A program made the position numbers and the translations under genes. The notes under the pieces are model-generated. The model was not told where the DNA came from. It worked only from the letters and a program-made list of their open reading frames with translations, and made no database searches. From positions 62,001 to 126,000 of the forward strand of contig NZ_JAPQES010000001.1 in NCBI RefSeq assembly GCF_026735165.1: a DNA stretch of 64,000 nt, written 5' to 3'. Below, one piece after another: positions 18,490 to 27,150 of the stretch (the first letter of the stretch is position 1; each line of letters opens with the position of its first letter). The stretch is from Clostridium ganghwense. Lineage in GTDB: Bacteria; Bacillota; Clostridia; Clostridiales; Clostridiaceae.

Positions 18490-18815
18490 ATTTGACCACA
18501 CTTCTGAATTAATTTAATAAATCTAACCCCTAAATTAGCTCCAATAAGTGCTGCTAATATATATATTATTTGCTTAGCAAGGGATGTTGTTTCTCCTCTA
18601 AAAATTCCTTCTTCAATCAATTGGAAGGAAGAAAAAGTTCCACCCAAAGCTATTGCCACTGCCCATATCTTTATAGAATCTGCCAAATCCACCATAGTTT
18701 TAAAAGGTGGATGATTATTTACTAATGCACCTAGTCCAGCAAAAGAGCTTCCTCCAATTATAACTCCAAAAGAAATAAAAAAACTATATATAATATTAGA
18801 AATAAAATTAGACAC
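18477..18815 (-). CDS. ytrH: YtrH family sporulation protein
   Basis: A 112-residue membrane protein with about three hydrophobic helices. SFGVIIGGSSFAGLGALVNN, KIWAVAIALGGTF and LIGANLGVRFI are the conserved blocks of the YtrH family, mother-cell sporulation membrane proteins made under SigE in Bacillus. The start is GTG at 18815, 6 bases after AAAGGTGA; a second GTG nine bases upstream lies within the ribosome site. It forms an operon with ytrI. Confidence 0.9.
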   Translation of the reverse strand: MSNFISNIIYSFFISFGVIIGGSSFAGLGALVNNHPPFKTMVDLADSIKIWAVAIALGGTFSSFQLIEEGIFRGETTSLAKQIIYILAALIGANLGVRFIKLIQKCGQIWMQ

Positions 18816-18900
18816 TAATATCACCTTTTTCTATCAAAAAATTGTTTCTATATATTTATGATACTAGTATCTTCATTATTACTTTGATAAATTAAAGTGT

Positions 18901-21900
18901 CTATGAGTATATATCTGAAAACTCTATTTTTATCCTTTCAATTTTATTAGACGCTAGGTAACTGTGATTACTAGAATGATCTCTATCTTCTTCTACTGTT
19001 CTATTTGGTAGTTCAATTATAAATTCACTACCTTTTCCCCATTCACTTATAAGATTTATTCTTCCTCCATGCATTTCAATAAGAGATTTGACAATTGATA
19101 AACCTATACCACTTCCTTCTCTGTTTCTTGATAGAGATTTATCTACCTGAACAAATCTTTCAAAAATTGTCTTTTGCTTTTCTTCTGGTATACCTATTCC
19201 ATCATCTTTTACAGATATAACTATTTTATCCCCCTTATCACACATGTTTACCAATATGTTACCTCCTGCATTAGTAAACTTTAAAGCATTTGAAAGTAAG
19301 TTTAGCACTATCCTTTCTATTTTATCAGGATCACAAGCTATAAATTTCTCTTCTACATCAGTATCAAAAATTAAATTCACACCATTATTTTCTATATATT
19401 CTACTACCGAAAGAGTAATAGCTTCAACTATATCCACAATATTTCTGTTTTTTAAACTAACTTGAAAATATCCAGCATCTATCTTTGTAATATCAATTAA
19501 GTTATTTATAAGTCTAACAAGTCTGTAACAATTTTGCTTCATTGTTGCTAAATATCTCTCAATTTTATCCCCTTTTTCCATTGGCATATTATTCTTTATT
19601 AACAGTTCAAGCATTTGATGTCCCCCAAAAATTACATTAAGAGGTGTCCTAAGTTCATGTGAAATATTTGCAAAAAATTCAGTCCTTAATTCTTCATACT
19701 TCATAGTTTCATTTAAAGATTTAGTTCTTTCTTCAACCTTCTTTTCTAATTGAGCATTAAGTTCTTTTATTGTTTTATACATATAAGCATTTTCTATAGA
19801 TATTGCTGCTTGAGAAGATAAAAAGTTAACAATACTTAATCTTTGTTCACTAAAAACATCAGTAGCAAAATTATTTTCTAAATATATAATTCCCATAAAT
19901 TTACCTTTGTTTATTATAGGAGAACATAAAACAGATTTTATATTATTTTTCACTATATATGCATCATGTATAAACATATTCTCCTTGGATGCATCCTTTA
20001 AAACTATATTTTGTTTAGTTCGTGCAACATAATTAATTACTGATTTTGCAATATTATTATATTCTTTAATTTTTACAGGTTTTGTTACCATAGAGTTAAG
20101 CTCATTTATACTTCCTTCTACTTCAATTATCAAACTATTATTTTGATTTAAAATTAAATATCCTCTTTGAGCACCTGCATTTTGAATTAATATTTTCATT
20201 AATTTTTCTAACAGATTCTCAAGTACTATTTCTCCTGAAATAGCTTGTGAAGCTTTTATAACTGCTGCAAGGTCAAATTTTTGATTATCTACTTCAGTTA
20301 TAGCACAAGCAACCATATCTTCTGCTGTATAAGGCTTTGATATTAGTCTTTTTTCATCTCTTTCCTCATCATCCAAAAATATTTTGGAATATTTTTCTTT
20401 CAAATCCTTTAATTTTTCAGTAGCTCCCCATCTTTTATATAATCTATATGCTTGTCTTATATAGCTTACACAAATTCTTTCTTCTTCTTTATAAAAACAC
20501 CCCATAATTTCACTAATAATAGACATATTTAATAACAATCCATTTTTTGTTGCATTCTTCATAGCCTTATAGTAAAACCTTTCTGCTTTTTCATAATCAT
20601 TTTTTACACGATAAAACTCTGCCTTTAATAATAAATAATAACTTAAGAAATTTTCTGGGCAATTCTCTGACCATTTCTTTATTATTTTTAAATTATTTTT
20701 AAGTTTCTTAGTATAAAATTTTTGTTTTTCTTTACTACTATTATTATATATTGCCGTCATAGTAAGAGAAGCGTAAATTTTACTAAGAGCATATATAAAA
20801 GTTCCCTTGTAAAACTCTCCTTCTCTTTCAGCTTCTTTTAAATAAATCTTGCCTTCTTTAAAATCACCATATATATAACTTATAAATAATTTATATGTAT
20901 GATAGCCCATAGTACCTATTTCACTATCTATTTCAAAATCTATATTCTCATCATATTTATCATTACTTAAACTATCTCTATGAGTAGTTTCTCCTTTTAA
21001 ATTACATATGAGTTGTCTCATCAGTAGTATTCCAAGCTTTGCTTGATTATACTCTATCTTTTTAGCAACCTCTAAATACTTATTACTCTTCTCATATATC
21101 TTATCTAGAGAATCTCCCCTCATAAAAGAAAAACCAACTAAAGAATATGCACAATATATTGTATACATTGACTCTCCGCAATTTAAGCAGGAATTGTAAG
21201 CTTTATGTGCATAATCAATGGCTAGGTCAAAGCTTTTATTCCATAAAACAATCATATTCGAAAAATTACTCAAAGCCTTACTTACATAGGATTTATTTGA
21301 ATTCTCAAATCTATTTAAAGCCTTTATTCCCACCTCATAACTTTCTTTGTAATTATTAAAAAACATATTTAACAATATAGCATAGTCTATATATGCACTT
21401 ATATCATCATTTCCAGTTCCATATTTTAAAATAAAATTCATTTCTTTTAAAGTTAATAAATAAAATAAATTTTTATTGTAATACATTGAAGCTAATTTCA
21501 AGTTACTAAAGATTTTTTTTATCGCTTCTTTATCATTCTTTTCTATTTTTTTTTCATTAAATATCTCTTCTTCATTACTTATATTTATATACTTTAGATA
21601 TCCTCGATATCTCTCCATCTTCATTATTTCAGTATATATATATACCTTATGTGGATGTGGTGGAATAGATATATTAAATAATTTTAATCCTTGTAGTCCT
21701 ATTTCCACAGCTTTCTTAAAATTCCCCAAGGAAGTAAAAAACATAATCTTTAAATTATAAACTACCGCCTTCTCTTTCGCTGTCTTAGCATTTTCTAAAA
21801 CAATATTAAATAATTCCTCCCCTGCTTGGAAATCACCATTAGTACATTCATATTCAGAAAGTGTTATACAAATTTCATAAGTTAAATTATACTGTGTTTC

Positions 21901-23985
21901 CCAGCTATCTTCTTTTAATAATCTGTATCCAAATCTTAAATAATCTAAAGCCACTTTATAAGCTGCAGATGCATTTGCTTTCTTTCCAGCTTCCAAATTA
22001 AGTTTTGCTAAATTATATATTTGTTCCTCTTCTTTAATCAATTCGTATGCTCTGTTAAGTTGATTTACAACCTCAAAAACATTACCTTCTATTTCTCTGA
22101 AAGATACATTTTCTAAGAGAACCATACCTATCTTAAGGTGAAATTCTTTTTTTTCATTCTGTTTAATCATTGAATAAAATTGTTCGTGAATATGATCATG
22201 AGAAAATATGTATATATGAGTAACCTTATTTATATAACTAATAGTACCATCTTTTGAAAGGTTACTATAATGTTTATTAACTGGAGATATAATTCCCATT
22301 CTTATTGCTGGAAGTATATTTATTACATTTTGGGATAATAATTTTTCATTACATTGTGACAATATTTTTAAATCAAATTCTGTTCCTATACATGCTGCTA
22401 ATTTTAAAATCTCAATTGTATCTTTTGGTAACTTTTTTATTTTTTTTATAAGTAAATTTAGTGAATTTTCATCTACTTTTATTTTTGTAATCTTATTTAT
22501 ATCCCATTTCCAACAATTTTTTTCATAATTAAACTCTAATATATGCTCATTTACCATTGATTCTAAAAATATCTTTATAAAAAAGGGATTTCCTCCAGTT
22601 TTACAAGTAATTGATTTTACTAATGGTAAAGAAGAACTTCTACCGCAATGTAATGTATCACAAATTAAACTATTTACTTCATTTTCTCCAAAAGGCTTTA
22701 AACTTATAGTTGTTAAATTTTCTCCTTTTGTATTTATTCTTTCAGTTAGATTTGATAAAATATAGTTTTTATGCATCTCTTCTTCTCTATATGTACCAAT
22801 AATCAAGAGACTGCTATCCTTAGTGTAATTTGTTAGCATTTCAACAAATTGCAATGAAGCAGAATCTATCCACTGTAAATCATCTAAAGAAAATACTATA
22901 GGATACTTCTTTCTTAAAAAAATCTCAATAAATTTCACAAATACCATACTAAATGTATTTTGTCCTTCACCAACTGTAAGTTCTTCATCTATTGGTTGTT
23001 TTCCAATAATATATTCAACCTCAGGAACAAAGTCAGTAATAATTTGTCCATTGTTTCCAACAGCCTTTAAAAATTCTTTTTTAAACTCTTCTATTTTTTC
23101 TTGACTTTCCATCAGTGTCTGTTTTATAAGCTTAGTAATTGCTTGAATTACTGGAGAATATGGAGTATTGTTATTGTACTGTGTACATTTTCCAGATATA
23201 TATATACCTCCATCAGCTACTACTCGTCTATGTATTTCATTCATTAAAGTAGACTTTCCCATACCCCCAGCTCCTGATATTAAAACTACCTCATTATTTC
23301 CATTTTTAACGCTATAATATTTTTCTATAATTTCATTTATATCCTTATCTCTTCCATATAGCTTTTCTGAAAACTTAAGTTTATTTGTAATATCCTTTTC
23401 ACCTAATTGAAATTTTTCAATATGCCCATTTTCCTCTAATTCAATCATACATCTAATTAAATCATTTCTAAGTCCATAAGCATTTTTATATCTATCTTCT
23501 GGATCTTTTGATAATAGTTTCATTATAATTCCAGAAATAACTTGAGGAATTCTTTCATTTATTATATGAGGATATAAAGGTTCTTTTGCAATATGTGAAT
23601 ATGTTAATTCTATTTCATTGTTTCCTTGTAGGGGAAGCATGCCTGTAAGCATTTCATAAAAAGTTACTCCTAATGAATAAAAATCTGTACTGAAATCTAT
23701 TTCTCTAGCCATCCTTCCGGTTTGTTCAGGTGACATATAAGGAAGATTTCCTACCATATCACTAGATATATCCTTAGGTTCTACAAATTTTACATCTTTT
23801 GTATCAATATCGATAAGAATATTATGTGGATTTATATATTTGTAAATAATACCGTTTTTATGAAATTGTCCTATGATTTGACTAAGATTAAGTGCTACTT
23901 CTAGAAATGTTTCTATATCCATTATATTATTTGAACAAATTAAATTATGGAGAGAATACCCATTAAATCCCTGTGGTGTATGCAT
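18901..23985 (-). CDS. Giant sensor: pseudokinase - AAA/STAND ATPase - TPR-like - GAF - histidine kinase
   Basis: A 1694-residue protein. Residues ~1-185 are the C-lobe of a Ser/Thr kinase domain (YMSPEQTGRM, DFYSLGVTFYEMLTG). It is degenerate: the catalytic-loop Asp and Lys are Tyr50 and Asn52 (IYKYINPHNIL), the DFG is Glu-Pro-Lys (69-71), and the whole N-lobe is absent. The ATPase has Walker A GAGGMGKST (~236-244) and Walker B VFSLDDLQWID. A long helical TPR-like region follows (~640-1200). GAF is ~1255-1410. HisKA has the His in ANISHELRTPLNV (~1441), and HATPase has NLLSNALKF, DDGIGIP and GSGIGLSIV. The family senses unknown cues. Start ATG 23985 has an AAGGGGG site. No partner regulator is adjacent. 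Confidence 0.93.
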   Translation of the reverse strand: MHTPQGFNGYSLHNLICSNNIMDIETFLEVALNLSQIIGQFHKNGIIYKYINPHNILIDIDTKDVKFVEPKDISSDMVGNLPYMSPEQTGRMAREIDFSTDFYSLGVTFYEMLTGMLPLQGNNEIELTYSHIAKEPLYPHIINERIPQVISGIIMKLLSKDPEDRYKNAYGLRNDLIRCMIELEENGHIEKFQLGEKDITNKLKFSEKLYGRDKDINEIIEKYYSVKNGNNEVVLISGAGGMGKSTLMNEIHRRVVADGGIYISGKCTQYNNNTPYSPVIQAITKLIKQTLMESQEKIEEFKKEFLKAVGNNGQIITDFVPEVEYIIGKQPIDEELTVGEGQNTFSMVFVKFIEIFLRKKYPIVFSLDDLQWIDSASLQFVEMLTNYTKDSSLLIIGTYREEEMHKNYILSNLTERINTKGENLTTISLKPFGENEVNSLICDTLHCGRSSSLPLVKSITCKTGGNPFFIKIFLESMVNEHILEFNYEKNCWKWDINKITKIKVDENSLNLLIKKIKKLPKDTIEILKLAACIGTEFDLKILSQCNEKLLSQNVINILPAIRMGIISPVNKHYSNLSKDGTISYINKVTHIYIFSHDHIHEQFYSMIKQNEKKEFHLKIGMVLLENVSFREIEGNVFEVVNQLNRAYELIKEEEQIYNLAKLNLEAGKKANASAAYKVALDYLRFGYRLLKEDSWETQYNLTYEICITLSEYECTNGDFQAGEELFNIVLENAKTAKEKAVVYNLKIMFFTSLGNFKKAVEIGLQGLKLFNISIPPHPHKVYIYTEIMKMERYRGYLKYINISNEEEIFNEKKIEKNDKEAIKKIFSNLKLASMYYNKNLFYLLTLKEMNFILKYGTGNDDISAYIDYAILLNMFFNNYKESYEVGIKALNRFENSNKSYVSKALSNFSNMIVLWNKSFDLAIDYAHKAYNSCLNCGESMYTIYCAYSLVGFSFMRGDSLDKIYEKSNKYLEVAKKIEYNQAKLGILLMRQLICNLKGETTHRDSLSNDKYDENIDFEIDSEIGTMGYHTYKLFISYIYGDFKEGKIYLKEAEREGEFYKGTFIYALSKIYASLTMTAIYNNSSKEKQKFYTKKLKNNLKIIKKWSENCPENFLSYYLLLKAEFYRVKNDYEKAERFYYKAMKNATKNGLLLNMSIISEIMGCFYKEEERICVSYIRQAYRLYKRWGATEKLKDLKEKYSKIFLDDEERDEKRLISKPYTAEDMVACAITEVDNQKFDLAAVIKASQAISGEIVLENLLEKLMKILIQNAGAQRGYLILNQNNSLIIEVEGSINELNSMVTKPVKIKEYNNIAKSVINYVARTKQNIVLKDASKENMFIHDAYIVKNNIKSVLCSPIINKGKFMGIIYLENNFATDVFSEQRLSIVNFLSSQAAISIENAYMYKTIKELNAQLEKKVEERTKSLNETMKYEELRTEFFANISHELRTPLNVIFGGHQMLELLIKNNMPMEKGDKIERYLATMKQNCYRLVRLINNLIDITKIDAGYFQVSLKNRNIVDIVEAITLSVVEYIENNGVNLIFDTDVEEKFIACDPDKIERIVLNLLSNALKFTNAGGNILVNMCDKGDKIVISVKDDGIGIPEEKQKTIFERFVQVDKSLSRNREGSGIGLSIVKSLIEMHGGRINLISEWGKGSEFIIELPNRTVEEDRDHSSNHSYLASNKIERIKIEFSDIYS

Positions 23986-24061
23986 AATATAGCACCGCCC
24001 CCTTATACCATAATAAATAAATTATTACATATATATACAAATAAATATATACATACCAAAT

Positions 24062-24090
24062 ATTGTACCATTTTTTTGTATATATGTAAA
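24062..24090 (-). promoter_or_regulatory. Promoter of the giant histidine kinase
   Basis: Minus strand TTTACA (24090-24085), a 17-base spacer, TACAAT (24067-24062). Start of transcription near 24055 would give a ~70-base leader. Confidence 0.65.
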
Positions 24091-24116
24091 TGTATCGTGA
24101 TGAGTATTATCTAATT

Positions 24117-24172
24117 TTGTAGTATTTTTATTCAAATTTTTATATATAAGAATTTGAATAAAAATACTACAA
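24117..24172. repeat. Perfect 22-bp inverted repeat with 12-base palindromic loop
   Basis: Left arm 24117-24138 (starts TTGTAGTATTTTTATTC) is the exact reverse complement of 24151-24172. The 12-base loop TTTATATATAAG is itself nearly self-complementary. It lies between two divergent genes, so it is not at any gene end and lacks the U-tract of a terminator in either direction. It could be a regulator site, a leader hairpin of the SDR gene, or a remnant of a small mobile element. Confidence 0.9.
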
Positions 24173-24217
24173 GTAAACAAAATAAATATAAATACTTAAA
24201 ACAATGGAGGTTTATAT

Positions 24218-25072
24218 ATGTATCCAAAAGATTTTGAATATCAACATCAAGATACTCAACCTGGTCTTGAAGCTCTTATGAATCCAAAACCAATTTTTGA
24301 AAATCCCAACTACAAAGGAAGTAATAAGTTAATGAATAAAGTTGCTGTAATTACTGGTGGAGATAGCGGCATTGGTAAAGCAGTTGCACTTGTTTTTGCA
24401 GCTGAAGGTGCAGATATTGTCATATCATATCTTAATGAACATTGTGATGCAGAGGAAACTAAAACTTTGATTGAAAAAAAAGGGAGACAGTGTCTTCTAA
24501 TTCCAGGAGATATTGGTGAAGAAGGGTTTTGTAATAAAATAATAAATGATACGATTAACACCTTTGGTCATATTGACATATTAGTAAACAACGCAGCCGT
24601 TCAATATCCTCAAAACAGTATCATGGATATTACTGCTGAACAACTTATGCTAACCTTCAAAACAAACTTTTTCTCAATGTTTTATCTAACAAAAGCAGCA
24701 GTTCCTCATATGAAAGAAGGAAGCAGTATTATTAACACTACTTCTGTTACCGCCTATGAAGGTCATGAAACTTTGATTGACTATTCAGCAACTAAAGGAG
24801 CAATTAATACATTTACACGTTCCCTATCTCTAAATTTAGCTAATGCCGGAATTAGAGTAAACGGAGTTGCTCCAGGACCTATTTGGACTCCACTTATACC
24901 TTCCAGCTTTTCCAAAGAAAAGGTTGCTAATTTTGGACATAATACACCAATGGGAAGAGCAGGTCAGCCTTGTGAAGTAGCAGGTGCTTATGCATTTCTA
25001 GCCTCTGAAGATTCTTCATATATCTCTGGGCAAGTAATACATATAAACGGTGGAAAAATTACAACTAGTTAA
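24218..25072 (+). CDS. Short-chain dehydrogenase/reductase (YhdF/GsiB39-type)
   Basis: A 284-residue SDR with an N-terminal extension (PKDFEYQHQDTQPGLEALM) typical of the stress-related YdaD/YhdF group. It has the nucleotide motif TGGDSGIGKA, NNAA, catalytic Ser (INTTSV) with YSATKGA carrying Tyr and Lys, and the C-terminal SSYISGQVIHINGG. It should oxidise or reduce an alcohol or carbonyl with NAD(P). The substrate is unknown. In Bacillus the group is linked to general stress and spores. Start is ATG at 24218 with a GGAGG site. The 22-bp inverted repeat lies about 45 bases upstream. Confidence 0.92.
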   Translation: MYPKDFEYQHQDTQPGLEALMNPKPIFENPNYKGSNKLMNKVAVITGGDSGIGKAVALVFAAEGADIVISYLNEHCDAEETKTLIEKKGRQCLLIPGDIGEEGFCNKIINDTINTFGHIDILVNNAAVQYPQNSIMDITAEQLMLTFKTNFFSMFYLTKAAVPHMKEGSSIINTTSVTAYEGHETLIDYSATKGAINTFTRSLSLNLANAGIRVNGVAPGPIWTPLIPSSFSKEKVANFGHNTPMGRAGQPCEVAGAYAFLASEDSSYISGQVIHINGGKITTS

Positions 25073-25079
25073 TATTTAG

Positions 25080-25101
25080 AGGTTAGCCAAAATGCTAACC
25101 T
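25080..25101. terminator. Terminator after the SDR gene
   Basis: GGTTAGC and GCTAACC arms with a CAAAAT loop, followed by TCCATTTTAT; it sits between the convergent SDR and spore-cluster genes. Confidence 0.75.
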
Positions 25102-25119
25102 CCATTTTATATGATTATA

Positions 25120-25314
25120 TTAATATGAATCATGACCATATTTATGCTCTATATTTTCCCTCTCAGTATTATACTTTTTATTCATATCTTCAAAAGTATT
25201 TTTTACATTTTCTACTTCAGCTTCTCTAGCTATTTCTACTTCTTTAGACTCATAAATTTTCTCATTACCTGTTATATATGGATGTCTTTCTAAATGATTT
25301 TGTTTATGGTTCAC
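25120..25314 (-). CDS. Small charged protein in spore cluster (64 aa)
   Basis: Starts at GTG 25314 behind GGAGGAATTAAA and overlaps the preceding stop as GTGA, so it is translationally coupled. The product is hydrophilic, rich in His, Asn, Glu and Lys (NHLERHPYITGNEKIYESKEVEIAREAE) and ends with EHKYGHDSY. I recognise no family. The composition and the operon with a Tlp-like protein and coat proteins suggest a minor spore protein. This is inference. Confidence 0.6.
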   Translation of the reverse strand: MNHKQNHLERHPYITGNEKIYESKEVEIAREAEVENVKNTFEDMNKKYNTERENIEHKYGHDSY

Positions 25315-25718
25315 TTTAATTCCTCCATTTTTTCTCTTCTATTTTCTTGTTTTTTCTTTAAATTTTCTAAGTTTTGTTTATTCATATTGTCAGCATTATG
25401 CTCCATATATCCTTGCGCATATTCATAATTTTTTTGTAAATTCTCTAGGTCATTTTTAACCCCACCACTAGAAGTTTCTGGTCCATAAACAATTGTATTT
25501 TTTAACTCTTCCATTTCTTCTTCTCTTTTTCTTTGTATTTCTTTTGCATGATCAAGTCTTTTAGGATCTCCAATATCTGAATGCTGTTCCATATGACGTT
25601 CTGTTCTAGTATAATTTTCTACTGTATTCATTAATTGTTCAACTCTATGCTCATTTTCTATTTTTCCATTCATACCTTTTGTCCTATTTTCATGATTATC
25701 TTTATTATGACTCACCAA
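25311..25718 (-). CDS. Tandem-repeat Tlp-like small acid-soluble spore protein
   Basis: A 135-residue hydrophilic helical protein made of two copies of a ~48-residue unit: residues ~24-73 (VEQLMNTVENYTRTERHMEQ...EEEMEELK) and ~87-135 (LENLQKNYEYAQGYMEH...RREKMEELK). Each unit resembles the single-unit spore protein Tlp (N-V-x-K-x-Q...T-I-x-N...RR-E-x-L). Bacillus Tlp is a minor forespore SASP made under SigG. A duplicated form is unusual. It is likely in an operon with the downstream 64-residue gene and near two coat genes upstream. Assignment rests on pattern similarity by eye. Confidence 0.6.
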   Translation of the reverse strand: MVSHNKDNHENRTKGMNGKIENEHRVEQLMNTVENYTRTERHMEQHSDIGDPKRLDHAKEIQRKREEEMEELKNTIVYGPETSSGGVKNDLENLQKNYEYAQGYMEHNADNMNKQNLENLKKKQENRREKMEELK

Positions 25719-25738
25719 AATCCCTCCTCTTATACTCC

Positions 25739-25987
25739 TTATTCTTCACTTAATTGTGCTCTAACTTGTTGTATTTCTTGCTGAGTTGCTTGTACTGCTG
25801 GTTTGTAATAACCTTTTTGAACTGCAATTTTATATAAGTCGTATTGGAATTTTTCGTCTGCATCTCTCAATTGTTGAATTGATTTTCTCAATTCCTGATT
25901 ATCACATTGAGCTATAATAGCACCATATTCAGTAATACTATTATTAAGGGTAGACAACGCGTCATTTACCATTTCCTTTTCTTGCAT
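25739..25987 (-). CDS. CotF-like spore coat protein
   Basis: An 82-residue helical protein of the Coat_F family. The core ADEKFQYDLYKIAVQKGYYKPAVQAT matches the CotF signature (…Q-x-x-L-…KGWY-x-PA). An N-terminal helix starts MQEKEMVNDALSTLNNSI. Such proteins form part of the spore coat in Bacillus and Clostridium. It lies 20 bases upstream of the Tlp-like gene and 25 bases downstream of another coat-like gene, so these form an operon. Start is ATG at 25987 with an AGAGGGA site. Confidence 0.85.
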   Translation of the reverse strand: MQEKEMVNDALSTLNNSITEYGAIIAQCDNQELRKSIQQLRDADEKFQYDLYKIAVQKGYYKPAVQATQQEIQQVRAQLSEE

Positions 25988-26012
25988 AACTTATCCCTCT
26001 TTTCAACTTAAT

Positions 26013-26195
26013 TTATAGAAATCCCATTAATTTTTGTGTAGTATTTTGAGCTGATGCAGCTGCTTGTTGAAGCATCTGCTTAATTTGCTGGTCTTGGCAC
26101 TGATTAGCATAATCATTTAGTTTAGAAGCAGTAGTTTGATAACCGCCTACAAGGTGTCTTAAATTTTGTAATTCTATTTGATTTAACTGTGCCAT
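26013..26195 (-). CDS. Short CotF-related coat protein (60 aa)
   Basis: A 60-residue Gln/Ala-rich helical protein: QIELQNLRHLVGGYQTTASKL, then ANQCQDQQIKQMLQQAAASAQ. It corresponds to the N-terminal helical hairpin of CotF-type proteins (LRHL...Y...C.D..IK..L...), without the KGYY-PA segment that its neighbour carries. The two adjacent genes may be paired coat subunits. It is the first gene of the four-gene spore operon. ATG 26195 has a GGAGGAG site. Confidence 0.78.
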   Translation of the reverse strand: MAQLNQIELQNLRHLVGGYQTTASKLNDYANQCQDQQIKQMLQQAAASAQNTTQKLMGFL

Positions 26196-26317
26196 TCTAA
26201 CTCCTCCTTTGAATTATAATTTTCTCTAGTATTTTTCATCACATTTAACTTAAATATACTAAATAAATCTTTATATAAATTCTTCATTTATTCTTTAATG
26301 TAAAATTATTCTTCACA

Positions 26318-26929
26318 TTATTTATAACCTTTAGTACAAGTGTTTTTATCTAATTTTTTTAGTACTTCTCTATAGTCTATTTTTATTAATTCATTATCGT
26401 ATAACTCTTGATAAGTTGTCTCTTCTATATCTATTTCTATTATTTTGATAAAATTTTCTCCATAAAGCTTTTTTAAAAATAGTTCACAATCCTGTTTAAT
26501 TAATTCACAGCCTTGTTTATCATCATAATGAAGATCTTTAATATGAGTATTTAATGTTTCTATAATTCCATATAATTGATATATATAACTCATTTCCTTT
26601 AACTCAAATTTATTTGTAAGAGAAGCCACTACTTTTGAATAATCTTTATTTATTGGTATTGGATATTTGTTTACACTATTTTCATTATTAAAATATTTTA
26701 AAGTTCTTATACTCTGGAATATAGCATTACATATATCTAATCTTATAATATTTATATTTTCACAAATTTTATTTATTTTTTCATTATAATCATATCTTCT
26801 ATTATCTTTTGTAGAATGTTTAGTTATAATCCAACTACATAGTCCACCTACTAAGGATCCAGTAATAATTGCAGCAGTTGAAAATATTGTTGATATGTAT
26901 TTTTCAGGAATAATTTGTAATAAGAACAC
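26318..26929 (-). CDS. Hypothetical membrane-anchored protein (203 aa)
   Basis: Starts at GTG 26929 behind GGAGAGGAG. One hydrophobic segment near residues 12-36 (IFSTAAIITGSLVGGLCSWIIT) is followed by a hydrophilic, helical, Lys/Asn/Asp-rich cytoplasmic region with several Cys (ICENIN, DICNAIF, DCELFLKK, NTCTKGYK). The plan of one short helix plus a soluble tail is common in small effectors and accessory proteins. No domain is recognised and neighbours give no role. Confidence 0.65.
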   Translation of the reverse strand: MFLLQIIPEKYISTIFSTAAIITGSLVGGLCSWIITKHSTKDNRRYDYNEKINKICENINIIRLDICNAIFQSIRTLKYFNNENSVNKYPIPINKDYSKVVASLTNKFELKEMSYIYQLYGIIETLNTHIKDLHYDDKQGCELIKQDCELFLKKLYGENFIKIIEIDIEETTYQELYDNELIKIDYREVLKKLDKNTCTKGYK

Positions 26930-27150
26930 CGACTTACAACTCCTCTCCTTAAGAAGATAAAGTTATAATACTATATTTTCCATAGAAAATTATTTTATTC
27001 TAATAATTAATGACGTATATAGTTGCAATAATTTTGTACTCATTTTATGAACAATCATTCAGGAAAACATAGCTTAATTGGAAAATATATGATATACTTA
27101 TTGTTTAATATCTTTAATTTAGTATTACCACATAAGAAAGGAAAGATTTT

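Noticed and set aside
24117-24172. Reading the 22-bp inverted repeat as a bidirectional terminator
   Set aside because: Both flanking genes start here and are divergent, and the T-tract needed for termination is missing on either side.
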